DNA from: an uncultured Alphaproteobacteria bacterium
GTDB lineage: Bacteria > Pseudomonadota > Alphaproteobacteria > Micavibrionales > UBA1664
DNA length: 64,000 nucleotides
NCBI GenBank assembly: GCA_943789475.1
Contig: CALSUG010000002.1
Location: forward strand, 124,001 to 188,000
Direction of reading: 5' to 3'
Shown here: positions 9,106 through 17,415 of the stretch, piece by piece
Layout of the letters: every line of letters starts with the position of its first letter
Position numbering within the stretch: the stretch's first letter is position 1
Made by a program: the position numbers and the translations under genes
The notes under the pieces: model-generated
What the model saw: the letters and a program-made list of their open reading frames with translations, nothing else
Database searches by the model: none
Told to the model about the DNA's origin: nothing

Positions 9106-10416
9106 TTAACAGCCCCGATCACATTCACCGAATGTTGTTACCGTTAAATTACCAAACCCCATATTGGGTGCTTCCACAGTTCCCGTAATGCCCATATTAC
9201 CAGAGACCTGCGTATCAATCGTTCCAATGTCTCCGAGACCAACATTTAAACGTCTTAACGTCAAGTCAGATGCCCGTACAGAATCCCCAACGGTTACATC
9301 AAAAAGGTGGTCCCCTGTTAACCCTGTAGCATTAATCGTGTCCGCCTGAAAACCATTCGAAAACTGCACTAATCCATTTGATCTTAAATCACCTGTCGTG
9401 TTTAACCCATTTTCAAATGTTGCACTGTCTGCGTTTATTATGCCTTTTGCTGCCATGGACGTTGCACTTAAAGTTCCCTCAACGGAAAAATTACCACGCC
9501 CCCCGGTACCATTACCCCTTATTAAGGCATCTTGGGTTGTCATTTGATTTCTCGCTGTAAAATTCGACTGCGTAAGTGTTACATTACCGACATTCATTGC
9601 ACCTTTCACGATTGCTTTTGCACCTAAATTCAAGTTCCCACTTGCATTAAGATTATCTGCCCCCAAAATGTTATTACCACCTAAATTAATATCCGTGTAC
9701 ATACGATTTAATTCTGGAGATCCTGCGACACGGTCTCGATATAAATAATCCCCTGTTATATCTTCAAAACTTTTATGCGTATAATGAACAATATATGTAC
9801 CATCATCTTGTGATGGAGGATCCGCCGTAATAGTATCCCCCCACGCGGAATCATCGAATAATGCTGGTGCTAAACGCCATGATGAAAACGCATTTTGAAT
9901 TGAACCACCAGCACGAAAATGTCCTCCATGAGCACCTAAAATATGTGCAATGCTTCGTGCCCTTGAATCCATCACACGTTCATCCATTGCCACAATAATT
10001 TCTAATGCTTTTGAGTCCGTCGTAATGGCCGTATTATCTGCAACACGAACCATAATATTAATGCCCGTTTTCAATGGTGTTTGTTGACGAAACGTTGCAT
10101 TCAAAACTGTGCTTGCGGGTACATCGTTAGGAGAAAGGCCGAAACCATTAATAAGATCATCAAGTGTTAATTCCAAAATATCATTTGTTTCTGCATCTGC
10201 TAAATCGTAAATAATATTGAAATAATCTTTATGACTAATCATTTCCTCAACAGCAAGGCTAACGCTAGTTAAATATTTTGCTGTCGATCTTGCCAATGTT
10301 TTTTCTGCATAATCCTCAAACAAATTAAATATCGCCACCAAAATTCCCATTACAACAACTGTTGTTAAAAGGGTTTCTAAAATAGAAAATCCTTGCGATT
10401 TTTTCAAAGATTTCAT
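9106..10416 (-). CDS. PilV-like large minor pilin (third), prepilin N-terminus with ladder-repeat C-terminus
   Basis: Predicted type IVb minor pilin or pilus-tip protein, 436 residues. Leader MKSLKKSQG is followed by the prepilin cleavage site and FSILETLLTT, with Glu at +5, then a membrane helix. Residues to about 225 form an N-terminal domain ending in the motif PELNRMYTDINLGGNNI. The rest is a ladder of short repeats rich in Gly, Asn, Thr and Leu/Val (for example LNASGNLNLGAKAIVKGAMN), as in R64 PilV and phage-fibre-like stalks. It ends GECDRGC. AGGAG lies seven bases before the ATG at 10416, and the ATG overlaps the previous stop as ATGA, so translation is coupled. No shufflon recombination sites or Rci recombinase were seen. 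Confidence 0.8.
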   Translation of the reverse strand: MKSLKKSQGFSILETLLTTVVVMGILVAIFNLFEDYAEKTLARSTAKYLTSVSLAVEEMISHKDYFNIIYDLADAETNDILELTLDDLINGFGLSPNDVPASTVLNATFRQQTPLKTGINIMVRVADNTAITTDSKALEIIVAMDERVMDSRARSIAHILGAHGGHFRAGGSIQNAFSSWRLAPALFDDSAWGDTITADPPSQDDGTYIVHYTHKSFEDITGDYLYRDRVAGSPELNRMYTDINLGGNNILGADNLNASGNLNLGAKAIVKGAMNVGNVTLTQSNFTARNQMTTQDALIRGNGTGGRGNFSVEGTLSATSMAAKGIINADSATFENGLNTTGDLRSNGLVQFSNGFQADTINATGLTGDHLFDVTVGDSVRASDLTLRRLNVGLGDIGTIDTQVSGNMGITGTVEAPNMGFGNLTVTTFGECDRGC

Positions 10417-11798
10417 GGGCAATCTCCTGGAGATAAACAGGTTAAATTTTGAATTCTAACAGTATTTGTTCCCGTCACATTACCATTTACATTTAGAGAC
10501 CCCTCTGTAGATATACTTCCTGCTGAGCTTAAATTTCCACTAACATTTGCCGTCGCAGATGAAAATGTCGTCGCACCCACAACTGCATTAACAGAATTAA
10601 TATTTCGAATGTTTTGCGCCTGAGATGTTTGTAATGTCGTTGCATCAACATCACCTTGTGTCACCATGTTAATGCCGTAAATATTACCCGCAGTTAAATT
10701 GCCTGCTGAAAAACTCATATCTTGAAAAACACCATTACCCATTTCAGTAACGCTTGTTACAAACATATCTGTTGCAGAGACATTCCCCGATGCGTCTGAA
10801 ATGGCACCATGTACAACAGATCCACCGTCCGTATATACCTTCAATGTGCCCGTTACGATAAAATCATTTGCAACAGTATCATCTCCCCTTATATAGATAT
10901 CTCCCTTATCAGAACCATCAGCTAACATTTCCATATTTTGATCAACATCAAAATCACCTTCTACAGCTAAAACATTCTCAGATATGTCATTACTTGTCTC
11001 TCTTCCCAAAAATGTTCCGTTTACAGCGCTCATACTGTCTGAAACAATAACACCACCGTTAATAATATTATTGTTGTTCATGTCTAAATTCGTATTCATA
11101 CGATTTAGATGCTCTTGTCCTGGAACCGCCACACGATAAAGATATGGTTGATCTTCTTCCGCAACAACACTCACACGACCATACGCAGCCATATAACCTC
11201 CACGATTATTATTCGGTGTTGTGCTATAAATAGATGAAAAATCACTCAATGAAACTGACCAAGTGCCGTAAACACTTTGAATATTACCACTACAACAATT
11301 GCTGCCCATATCAAGTGCACTAATAACTCCTAAATCTGGTCCACCTGTTGTGGCGGAATCAAATAATCTTTGTGTTGGAACACGTGAATTAAATCCTGAT
11401 TTATTATCACCAACCGTTAAAACTTCCAATATATCACCATTCACACCATCATCTGCAACATGACGAATCATAATTCTCATTTCTTGATTAAATGAATTAA
11501 TAGGCCGAAATGATTCAGGTAAAAATCCTGCATTAATGACATCATCTATATCAATTTCAGCAACGTTACCTACATTTGGGACATCATCACTGACAACAGT
11601 CTCAAAATTAAATTCTACGTAATCTTTGGCTGCATCTTGAACTCTTTGCATCTCCACTGCTACTTTTCGATTCACCGAATTCTTCGCCCACTGATCAAAC
11701 AAAGATGCTGCACCTGTTGTAAGTCCTGCCATAATGCCCACTGCAAGCAAGAGTTCTAATAAAGAAAATCCGAAATTATGTTTATTAAAATTATTCAT
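10413..11798 (-). CDS. PilV-like large minor pilin (second)
   Basis: 461-residue predicted type IVb minor pilin or tip adhesin. Leader MNNFNKHNFG precedes FSLLELLLAV, with Glu at +5. The N-terminal domain to about 230 contains NIQSVYGTWSVSL, which parallels SIQNAFSSWRLAP in the third protein, and LNRMNTNLDMNNNNI, which parallels LNRMYTDINLGGNNI there. From about 240 to the end is a ladder of short NVSGNL / TTFSSATA-type repeats, ending NLTCLSPGDCP. The overall layout fits R64-type PilV. It is 12 bases downstream of the first PilV-like gene and overlaps the third by four bases. Confidence 0.82.
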   Translation of the reverse strand: MNNFNKHNFGFSLLELLLAVGIMAGLTTGAASLFDQWAKNSVNRKVAVEMQRVQDAAKDYVEFNFETVVSDDVPNVGNVAEIDIDDVINAGFLPESFRPINSFNQEMRIMIRHVADDGVNGDILEVLTVGDNKSGFNSRVPTQRLFDSATTGGPDLGVISALDMGSNCCSGNIQSVYGTWSVSLSDFSSIYSTTPNNNRGGYMAAYGRVSVVAEEDQPYLYRVAVPGQEHLNRMNTNLDMNNNNIINGGVIVSDSMSAVNGTFLGRETSNDISENVLAVEGDFDVDQNMEMLADGSDKGDIYIRGDDTVANDFIVTGTLKVYTDGGSVVHGAISDASGNVSATDMFVTSVTEMGNGVFQDMSFSAGNLTAGNIYGINMVTQGDVDATTLQTSQAQNIRNINSVNAVVGATTFSSATANVSGNLSSAGSISTEGSLNVNGNVTGTNTVRIQNLTCLSPGDCP

Positions 11799-11810
11799 TT
11801 TTCATTCTTT

Positions 11811-13436
11811 TTATTGAAACGCAATCATGCATTCGTTAAAGGTCATTCCTGTTATATTATTACAAAATTCCGCTAAATCACGTTGAGGGCAATCATCTAA
11901 ACATTCTGCACTTCCACCATTTTCAACATCTAAACGTGATAGTGTTGCGCCTCCTAAAATATTCAAACTTTCTTCTATAGTTACACTCCCAGTTAAATTA
12001 ATGTTATTTGCATTAAATTCACCTGTCACATAACCATACCTTCCGTTTAATAGTGTAGTACCGTCTACATTCGCATTTCTAACAACCGTTGTTCCAAACA
12101 TATTTGCAGATCCATCAACTGTAATATTATCCGCTCCCGTATTCATTTGTAATTGTTCAGCAACAACAGATCCTGCAACCGTTGTATTACCCGGCACTAA
12201 GAAATCATTCTGCACACTTACGTCCCCTGCAATACTCGGCGTATTTGTTATTGTCAAATTAGTCGCCGTTGCATTACCTGTATCCAACAAACCAATGCGT
12301 GCGGAAACTGCGGCACTCGCACCATTATTGGTCGCAAAAATATTTTTATTTGCTGTTAAATTTTGGCCAACAGTTACATCACCATCATAAACTTTGGCAT
12401 CACCTGTTGCATTTAACATCCCTGTTATGTTCATGGCATAAGCTTCTTCAACACGAGATCCTATAAGACCATTAACATCCGTTGTGGTATCAGATGTCGC
12501 TTGTGGATCGACAATAACACTAGATGCTTCAACATTTGATGTATTAATAATATCTCGACGATTATCAACACCCACACTATCATCTAGAGAACCGCAGATA
12601 TCCGAAGAAATTAAATTCTCGTCCTTGTCTCGAACATCAATAAATTGTGTCGTATCCGCTACACAATCATGAGGAACACCCATTTCTAATGCCGTTAACA
12701 TTGTTGGCAATCCTGTACTTTCAGGATGAGCAAAGCGCATAATAGCACGGGTATCAAAATTAACCGATCTCCATGTCGGAATGACAAAGTCACCTTCTTC
12801 AAAATCATCACCCCCAGTTAGAGTTGTAAAATCAGCATAATTTAAACATCCTGTATCCCATAAAATTGCTGTATCTTCTCCACTACCATCACATTCGCCC
12901 GTTACGTTAGTTCCCGCATTAAAAATAGGCGCTGAAACGCTCACACCTTCACCTCTCACCGCTTGTACGACATCTTGAATAATTGTGCTATTTACCTTAT
13001 CAGTTGCCTCTACATAAACGTATGCTGTTGGTACGGTCTGAGGATCAAGAGGATCACCATCAATTGGAAAATTAGCCAAAATAATACGAATTGGTTGGCC
13101 CAACGCATTACTTGTATTTCCATTATTTTGTCGTAAGAAATCCGCAGGAAGCATCGAGTCTGCGATCAAATCTGCAACTAATATATCCCGTGGACCTGTG
13201 TTACTTGGGCTCAAATCACTTACTAAATTTGGATTCAGTGAAATTTCATTACGCGCATAAATCCGTGCTGCACGTGAAATTTCTGCAAGTTCCCATCCTG
13301 CAACTTCTGCTTCTTGCCTAATAGATCCTCTATTATTGCCCGTAATTCCAACCAAAAATCCACCCATTACTGTGACCAACATAAGGACGACAGCAAGAGA
13401 AAAACCATTTTGATACTGTTGTTTATTAAATTTCAA
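11811..13436 (-). CDS. PilV-like large minor pilin (first), TTG start
   Basis: 541-residue predicted minor pilin. The longest open frame begins at 13529 inside a terminator hairpin and lacks a proper leader. Starting at the TTG at 13436, which has AGGAG five bases upstream, gives MKFNKQQYQNG followed by FSLAVVLMLV, a normal prepilin leader and cleavage site. Unlike its two neighbours it has Val, not Glu, at +5, which usually means a special position in the filament. The N-terminal domain runs to about 345. Then come ladder repeats (for example SVQNDFLVPGNTTVAGSVVA) and a Cys-rich end with ECLDDCPQRDLAEFC. It is separated from pilS by a terminator, so expression is probably much lower than that of the major pilin. 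Confidence 0.78.
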   Translation of the reverse strand: MKFNKQQYQNGFSLAVVLMLVTVMGGFLVGITGNNRGSIRQEAEVAGWELAEISRAARIYARNEISLNPNLVSDLSPSNTGPRDILVADLIADSMLPADFLRQNNGNTSNALGQPIRIILANFPIDGDPLDPQTVPTAYVYVEATDKVNSTIIQDVVQAVRGEGVSVSAPIFNAGTNVTGECDGSGEDTAILWDTGCLNYADFTTLTGGDDFEEGDFVIPTWRSVNFDTRAIMRFAHPESTGLPTMLTALEMGVPHDCVADTTQFIDVRDKDENLISSDICGSLDDSVGVDNRRDIINTSNVEASSVIVDPQATSDTTTDVNGLIGSRVEEAYAMNITGMLNATGDAKVYDGDVTVGQNLTANKNIFATNNGASAAVSARIGLLDTGNATATNLTITNTPSIAGDVSVQNDFLVPGNTTVAGSVVAEQLQMNTGADNITVDGSANMFGTTVVRNANVDGTTLLNGRYGYVTGEFNANNINLTGSVTIEESLNILGGATLSRLDVENGGSAECLDDCPQRDLAEFCNNITGMTFNECMIAFQ

Positions 13437-13514
13437 AAAAACTCCTAAAAAATATATCTGTAACCATTCTGCATCAAATTCATTAAATTTTAGATAAAAT
13501 TTTAGATAATTCAT

Positions 13515-13541
13515 AAAAAAAACCGCCATAATGGCGGTTTT
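13515..13541 (-). terminator. Rho-independent terminator after pilS
   Basis: Read leftward, AAAACCGCCA and TGGCGGTTTT form a 10-bp stem with a 3-base loop, followed by an eight-base T tract (13515-13522). It lies between the major pilin stop and the first PilV-like gene, so read-through from pilS would be limited. Confidence 0.85.
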
Positions 13542-13560
13542 AATAAATAATATTTTTATC

Positions 13561-14091
13561 TTAGAAGAATGTCCAAATCATATCTGGAACACCACTCCCC
13601 CGTGCACATTGTGTATTCAATTCAGCGATACTAATTTCACCATCACCATCTCTATCAGCATTTTGCCCCTGAATTGTAAGTCCCTCAAAATCAGGGTCAT
13701 TAATGCTATATGCCGTACCTAATGACATACACGCCGATTGTGGAATGTTATTAAACAATACTGTAAACGTATCATCATCTCCGTTTATACCAACAGTACC
13801 ATTATACGGGTGACGAACTTGGTTGTCATTTAACGCAGATGCAGGAATAACCTCTGCATTTCGTAAAACAGCGTTCAAAGAACCAGTTCCATATTGACCT
13901 TCGCCTTGATATAAACGTTGTGTTTCTTGTTTGATAATATTCAATAAACGCGCTGCTTCATTCGCATTTGTATTATTTGTTACGTTACGATAAACAGCCA
14001 GACCAGCAAGCAACAGAATTGCTCCGACTGCGACTACTAAAAGTAATTCCAAAAGGGAAAAACCCGATTGCTTTGTTTTTGTTTTTTTCAT
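13561..14091 (-). CDS. pilS: Major type IVb pilin PilS
   Basis: Predicted structural subunit of the pilus, 176 residues. Leader MKKTKTKQSG, cleavage before FSLLELLLVVAVGAILLLAG, Glu at +5. Two cysteines at 121 and 162 probably form the C-terminal disulfide loop of type IV pilins. Within that loop, residues 146-157 read DRDGDGEISIAE, a complete EF-hand calcium loop (Asp1, Asp3, Asp5, Gly6, Ile8, Glu12), which is unusual for a major pilin. The ATG at 14091 has GGAG seven bases upstream; the longer frame to 14163 runs into pilR. It follows pilR by 20 bases and is closed by a strong terminator, in line with high, separate expression. Confidence 0.9.
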   Translation of the reverse strand: MKKTKTKQSGFSLLELLLVVAVGAILLLAGLAVYRNVTNNTNANEAARLLNIIKQETQRLYQGEGQYGTGSLNAVLRNAEVIPASALNDNQVRHPYNGTVGINGDDDTFTVLFNNIPQSACMSLGTAYSINDPDFEGLTIQGQNADRDGDGEISIAELNTQCARGSGVPDMIWTFF

Positions 14092-14111
14092 TTTAATCTC
14101 CATAATTAAAT

Positions 14112-15176
14112 TTATTGTGCCTGTATCTGTTGAAATATATCGTAAAACGCCATAATCAAACAACCAATGACAACAGCAATTAATATCAATATAAACGTAT
14201 TGACCACTTTCATAATTATTGTGACTTGTTCAACCAAAGAGTCAACCCAACTTCGTGTGATCCATATTAAATTATGATCGAAACCTCTTAATTTTGCGTA
14301 AATTTGCAAATCACCAATAATTTCTTCATCAGGAAATTTATATCCAGCCTTAAATAAAGCATCTCCTAAATTTTCACCTGCAGTAATAAAACGAATAAGT
14401 GAACGTATCCTCTGTCTCAAATAAGGATCTGCTTGTTTTGAAATACGTCCTAATGACACTTCATCCAGTTTAACTCCCGCTCCCATCATTGATGAAATCG
14501 CCAACAAAAATGATGATCCTTGCCACATTTTATACAAACTCCATGGAGGGATGTTATCAAAAAACAACCGTGATTTCGATGTCCACCTAGGCATCGTATA
14601 ACCAATCACAAAAACGGATGCCACAATCAAAACAGCCAATAAAAATGTATATTCCCGAATAAATGTTGCCACCATTGCAACAGAATATGAAATACCTGTC
14701 CATTCTTCAACTGGTATAATTTCTTCAAAAGTAGGTATTACTTTATATGAAGAAAGCAATAATGCCGCAATCAGCATACCCAACAATAATCCAGGATATG
14801 CTGCAGCAGTCACGATCGCTTTCTTGACTTTTGTCTGTTGTTCGATTGATCCAGCCGTATTATCAAGTGCTTCAACTAACCGTCCAGAACTTGCCCCTGT
14901 TTCAATCAAAATAGATTCAGAATTGGGTATATATTCAGACAAACATTGACCAAAGTTCATTCCATTGGCCATATTTTTACGCCATTTTCTATAGATTGCC
15001 GGCATCGCACTTCCACGATTTCGCTGTGCAATTCTTTCAATTTGCTGCAAGGCCATATCCAATGATACTCCATTGCTCAACAACTGAGATAATTTTACAT
15101 AGAATTTATATCGTTGCTGAGATCCAAATTCAAATTGAACCGCAATTTTTTGCAAAGATGGAGGTAATGACAACAA
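14112..15176 (-). CDS. pilR: PilR, type IVb pilus inner-membrane platform protein (T2SSF family)
   Basis: Polytopic platform protein on which the PilQ ATPase acts, of the GspF/PilC family. 354 residues with two T2SSF repeats, about 24-150 and 225-345. Membrane helices are near 125-145, 175-195 and 320-345. The sequence GASSGRLVEALDNTA is typical of the first repeat, and GAGVKLDEVSLGRIS of the second. It starts two bases after the pilQ stop and precedes pilS by 20 bases. Confidence 0.9.
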   Translation of the reverse strand: MLSLPPSLQKIAVQFEFGSQQRYKFYVKLSQLLSNGVSLDMALQQIERIAQRNRGSAMPAIYRKWRKNMANGMNFGQCLSEYIPNSESILIETGASSGRLVEALDNTAGSIEQQTKVKKAIVTAAAYPGLLLGMLIAALLLSSYKVIPTFEEIIPVEEWTGISYSVAMVATFIREYTFLLAVLIVASVFVIGYTMPRWTSKSRLFFDNIPPWSLYKMWQGSSFLLAISSMMGAGVKLDEVSLGRISKQADPYLRQRIRSLIRFITAGENLGDALFKAGYKFPDEEIIGDLQIYAKLRGFDHNLIWITRSWVDSLVEQVTIIMKVVNTFILILIAVVIGCLIMAFYDIFQQIQAQ

Positions 15177-15178
15177 CT

Positions 15179-16744
15179 CTATTCACCTCTCTCAGGTGGA
15201 ATAAGTGGCCCCATAATTCTTTCGGCATCGACAGGATCAACTTCTCCTGCACGAACACGATCAATCATATGCTCAATAAGACAGCGTCCATTCAAATTGG
15301 TTAACCAATATTTTTCTGCAGAAACTTTATCATCATTTCTAATATATTCCATAAATTTAGCATCCGGCAAAATGATTTCTGCTATGACAGAACGCCCCTT
15401 ATACCCGTTACCAACACCACATTTTTCACATCCATCAGGATTATGTTTGCGCAGTTTTTCAAATGGGATATTTAAATGTTCTAAACGACCCAACAATCCA
15501 AAACCCAATTCGTGCTCTTCAACGCGTTTATTACAAGTCGGACACAAAATACGAACTAACCGTTGTGAAATAAGCCCCGTTAACAAATCAGGATCAGATA
15601 GTTTGTAATCTTCTACATCAAGATCACGCATACGAAATGGTATCGTCAATGCATCGTTTGCATGTAACGTTGTCCAAACTTGATGCCCTGTCATAGATGC
15701 TTCAAATGCCAGACCAGCAGATGCAGCATCACGTACCTCACCAATCATAATACGATCTGGGTTTGAACGCATAGATGCGGCGATTGCTTTGGTAAATGCC
15801 GCTTCACGCTCTTCTGCCGTTGTTGCGTTCGTCACTGGCATTTGAACTGCCCCAGGGATAGGGTATTCTGGAGGATCTTCAACTGTGTAAAATGCTATAT
15901 TATATTTATGTTCTTGCAAAATCGCGATAATGTTACGTTGCAACGTCGTGGATTTACCGTGTCCTGTTGGACCCGCGACAATATTAATACCATATGGCTT
16001 CTGCCTCAAAAATTCCATATCCTCTAGATGTTCTGGCGTAAAACCTAGCGCTGTCACATCTCCCGATGTTTTCTCATCTGTACTATAAAGTAAACGAATA
16101 ATCATTGCCCGACCGTTATACACCGTTGGGTTAAACTGTAGACGTAAGGAAATCACCCCCTCTGGCAACTGTAAATCTTTACGTGATGAGACTCTGGCGC
16201 CCTGATACTCATACGGTTGGTAGTTTACATCTGCCGCATCTGCCATTGTAAATGCTGCCGCACAAAAACTATGCCCATATTCTGGCGGCCATTCTGCAAT
16301 ATGCTCCATTGAACCATCTATACGAGCACGGACAACACAATTTTGTTCATAAACAACAACATGAATATCAGAAGCATGTTGTTTTGCCATTTCATCAACA
16401 AGTTCCAAAACCTCACGTCGCATTCTGGCTTCATCTTGATTTCCTCGAAAATGTGAGGAACCAGAGCTATCGTAATGTCCCATAACAACATGAATATCTG
16501 TTGCTTCTATAGTTGGCTCAACATAACCCAGCATTTTAATCTCTGATAATAAACTTAGAACCAGCGGGTTATTTTGATGAGATTTAGAAACAATAAATCG
16601 ACCATCCGAATAGTACGCCGCAATCGTGCGTAACGTATCACCTCTATCTAAAGGCCCTCCCATAGCAGTCAACGGCACAGAGGTATCCCACTTGCCCAAA
16701 TCTTGCTTTTGGTTACTTTTTTTTGAGAGTAATGTCCCTATCAT
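15179..16744 (-). CDS. pilQ: PilQ, type IVb pilus assembly ATPase
   Basis: Hexameric cytoplasmic motor of the GspE/PilB superfamily that powers pilin assembly. 521 residues. Walker A GPTGHGKST is at 258-266, the Asp box TVEDPPEYPI at about 287-296, Walker B RIMIGEVRD at 331-339, and the His box TGHQVWTTLHAND at about 352-364. A tetracysteine zinc site has CPTC at 401-404 and CEKC at 439-442, as in assembly rather than retraction ATPases. No retraction ATPase is seen nearby. The gene sits 13 bases after pilP, within one transcription unit. Confidence 0.94.
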   Translation of the reverse strand: MIGTLLSKKSNQKQDLGKWDTSVPLTAMGGPLDRGDTLRTIAAYYSDGRFIVSKSHQNNPLVLSLLSEIKMLGYVEPTIEATDIHVVMGHYDSSGSSHFRGNQDEARMRREVLELVDEMAKQHASDIHVVVYEQNCVVRARIDGSMEHIAEWPPEYGHSFCAAAFTMADAADVNYQPYEYQGARVSSRKDLQLPEGVISLRLQFNPTVYNGRAMIIRLLYSTDEKTSGDVTALGFTPEHLEDMEFLRQKPYGINIVAGPTGHGKSTTLQRNIIAILQEHKYNIAFYTVEDPPEYPIPGAVQMPVTNATTAEEREAAFTKAIAASMRSNPDRIMIGEVRDAASAGLAFEASMTGHQVWTTLHANDALTIPFRMRDLDVEDYKLSDPDLLTGLISQRLVRILCPTCNKRVEEHELGFGLLGRLEHLNIPFEKLRKHNPDGCEKCGVGNGYKGRSVIAEIILPDAKFMEYIRNDDKVSAEKYWLTNLNGRCLIEHMIDRVRAGEVDPVDAERIMGPLIPPERGE

Positions 16745-16757
16745 AATTCAATACTCG

Positions 16758-17402
16758 TTAATTCATCCATTGTAATCGCTGTACATCATTTTTAATTTTG
16801 ACTTGCACACCCATTGGCCCAATTGAATGTACAACACCATCTCGTTGATTTGGTAGTTTATCACCTACTCGTAAGCTGGCGGTATGACCATTGCTATCGA
16901 CCAACACAGCCTCTTTATTATTACCCCCACCTTTTATATTTTTAATTTTCCATACCGTTATGTCAGATATATCCACATCTGCCGATTCTTGCACAAATAA
17001 TGAAGGTGAATTATTCGAAGTCACTCCTTCTATTTCAATAGCGGTTATTGGTGGAATAGAAACCTCTGGCATAGATAAAGAAAAATTCGCCTCAATTGCA
17101 GAATCGATAGTTTTAATATTATTTAAAACTAAACTATTTAGGCGTTCTAATAACTGTGCACGTTGCACACAAAGATTTAATCTAGTAATTTCTTCTTGAA
17201 TTTTTGACAAATCATCCGGAGAATTTGTTAAGGCGGTTTTAGGTTCAGGACAAATATCTGATGATATTGTGCTACCTTGATTAGAAATAATTCCTACACT
17301 TCCTGGCGCCTGCATTTGTGCAAATGTTACACGAGACATCATAATAATCATGATAAAACTCATGTAAAAATAATAATATTTTTTGTATCGTATAACATCC
17401 AT
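16758..17402 (-). CDS. pilP: PilP-like periplasmic pilus assembly protein
   Basis: 214 residues from the ATG at 17402. Membrane or signal segment ending SRVTFAQ, then a coiled-coil-prone region with Cys in SSDICPEPK and LNLCVQRAQ, and a C-terminal domain with WKIKNIKGGGNN and ASLRVGDKLPNQRDGVVHSI, which resembles the small beta domain of PilP/GspC-type proteins. This is thought to link the inner-membrane complex to the secretin. Position between pilO and pilQ matches the R64 order. An ATG at 17414 is also possible; 17402 has GGAA upstream and leaves a clean 13-base gap after pilO. Confidence 0.78.
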   Translation of the reverse strand: MDVIRYKKYYYFYMSFIMIIMMSRVTFAQMQAPGSVGIISNQGSTISSDICPEPKTALTNSPDDLSKIQEEITRLNLCVQRAQLLERLNSLVLNNIKTIDSAIEANFSLSMPEVSIPPITAIEIEGVTSNNSPSLFVQESADVDISDITVWKIKNIKGGGNNKEAVLVDSNGHTASLRVGDKLPNQRDGVVHSIGPMGVQVKIKNDVQRLQWMN

Positions 17403-17415
17403 TTCACATTCCATT

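Noticed and set aside
9106..13436. Shufflon (invertible segments) in the PilV-like genes
   Set aside because: No repeated inverted recombination sites, no silent C-terminal cassettes and no Rci-type recombinase were seen; the genes are all in one direction with complete ends.
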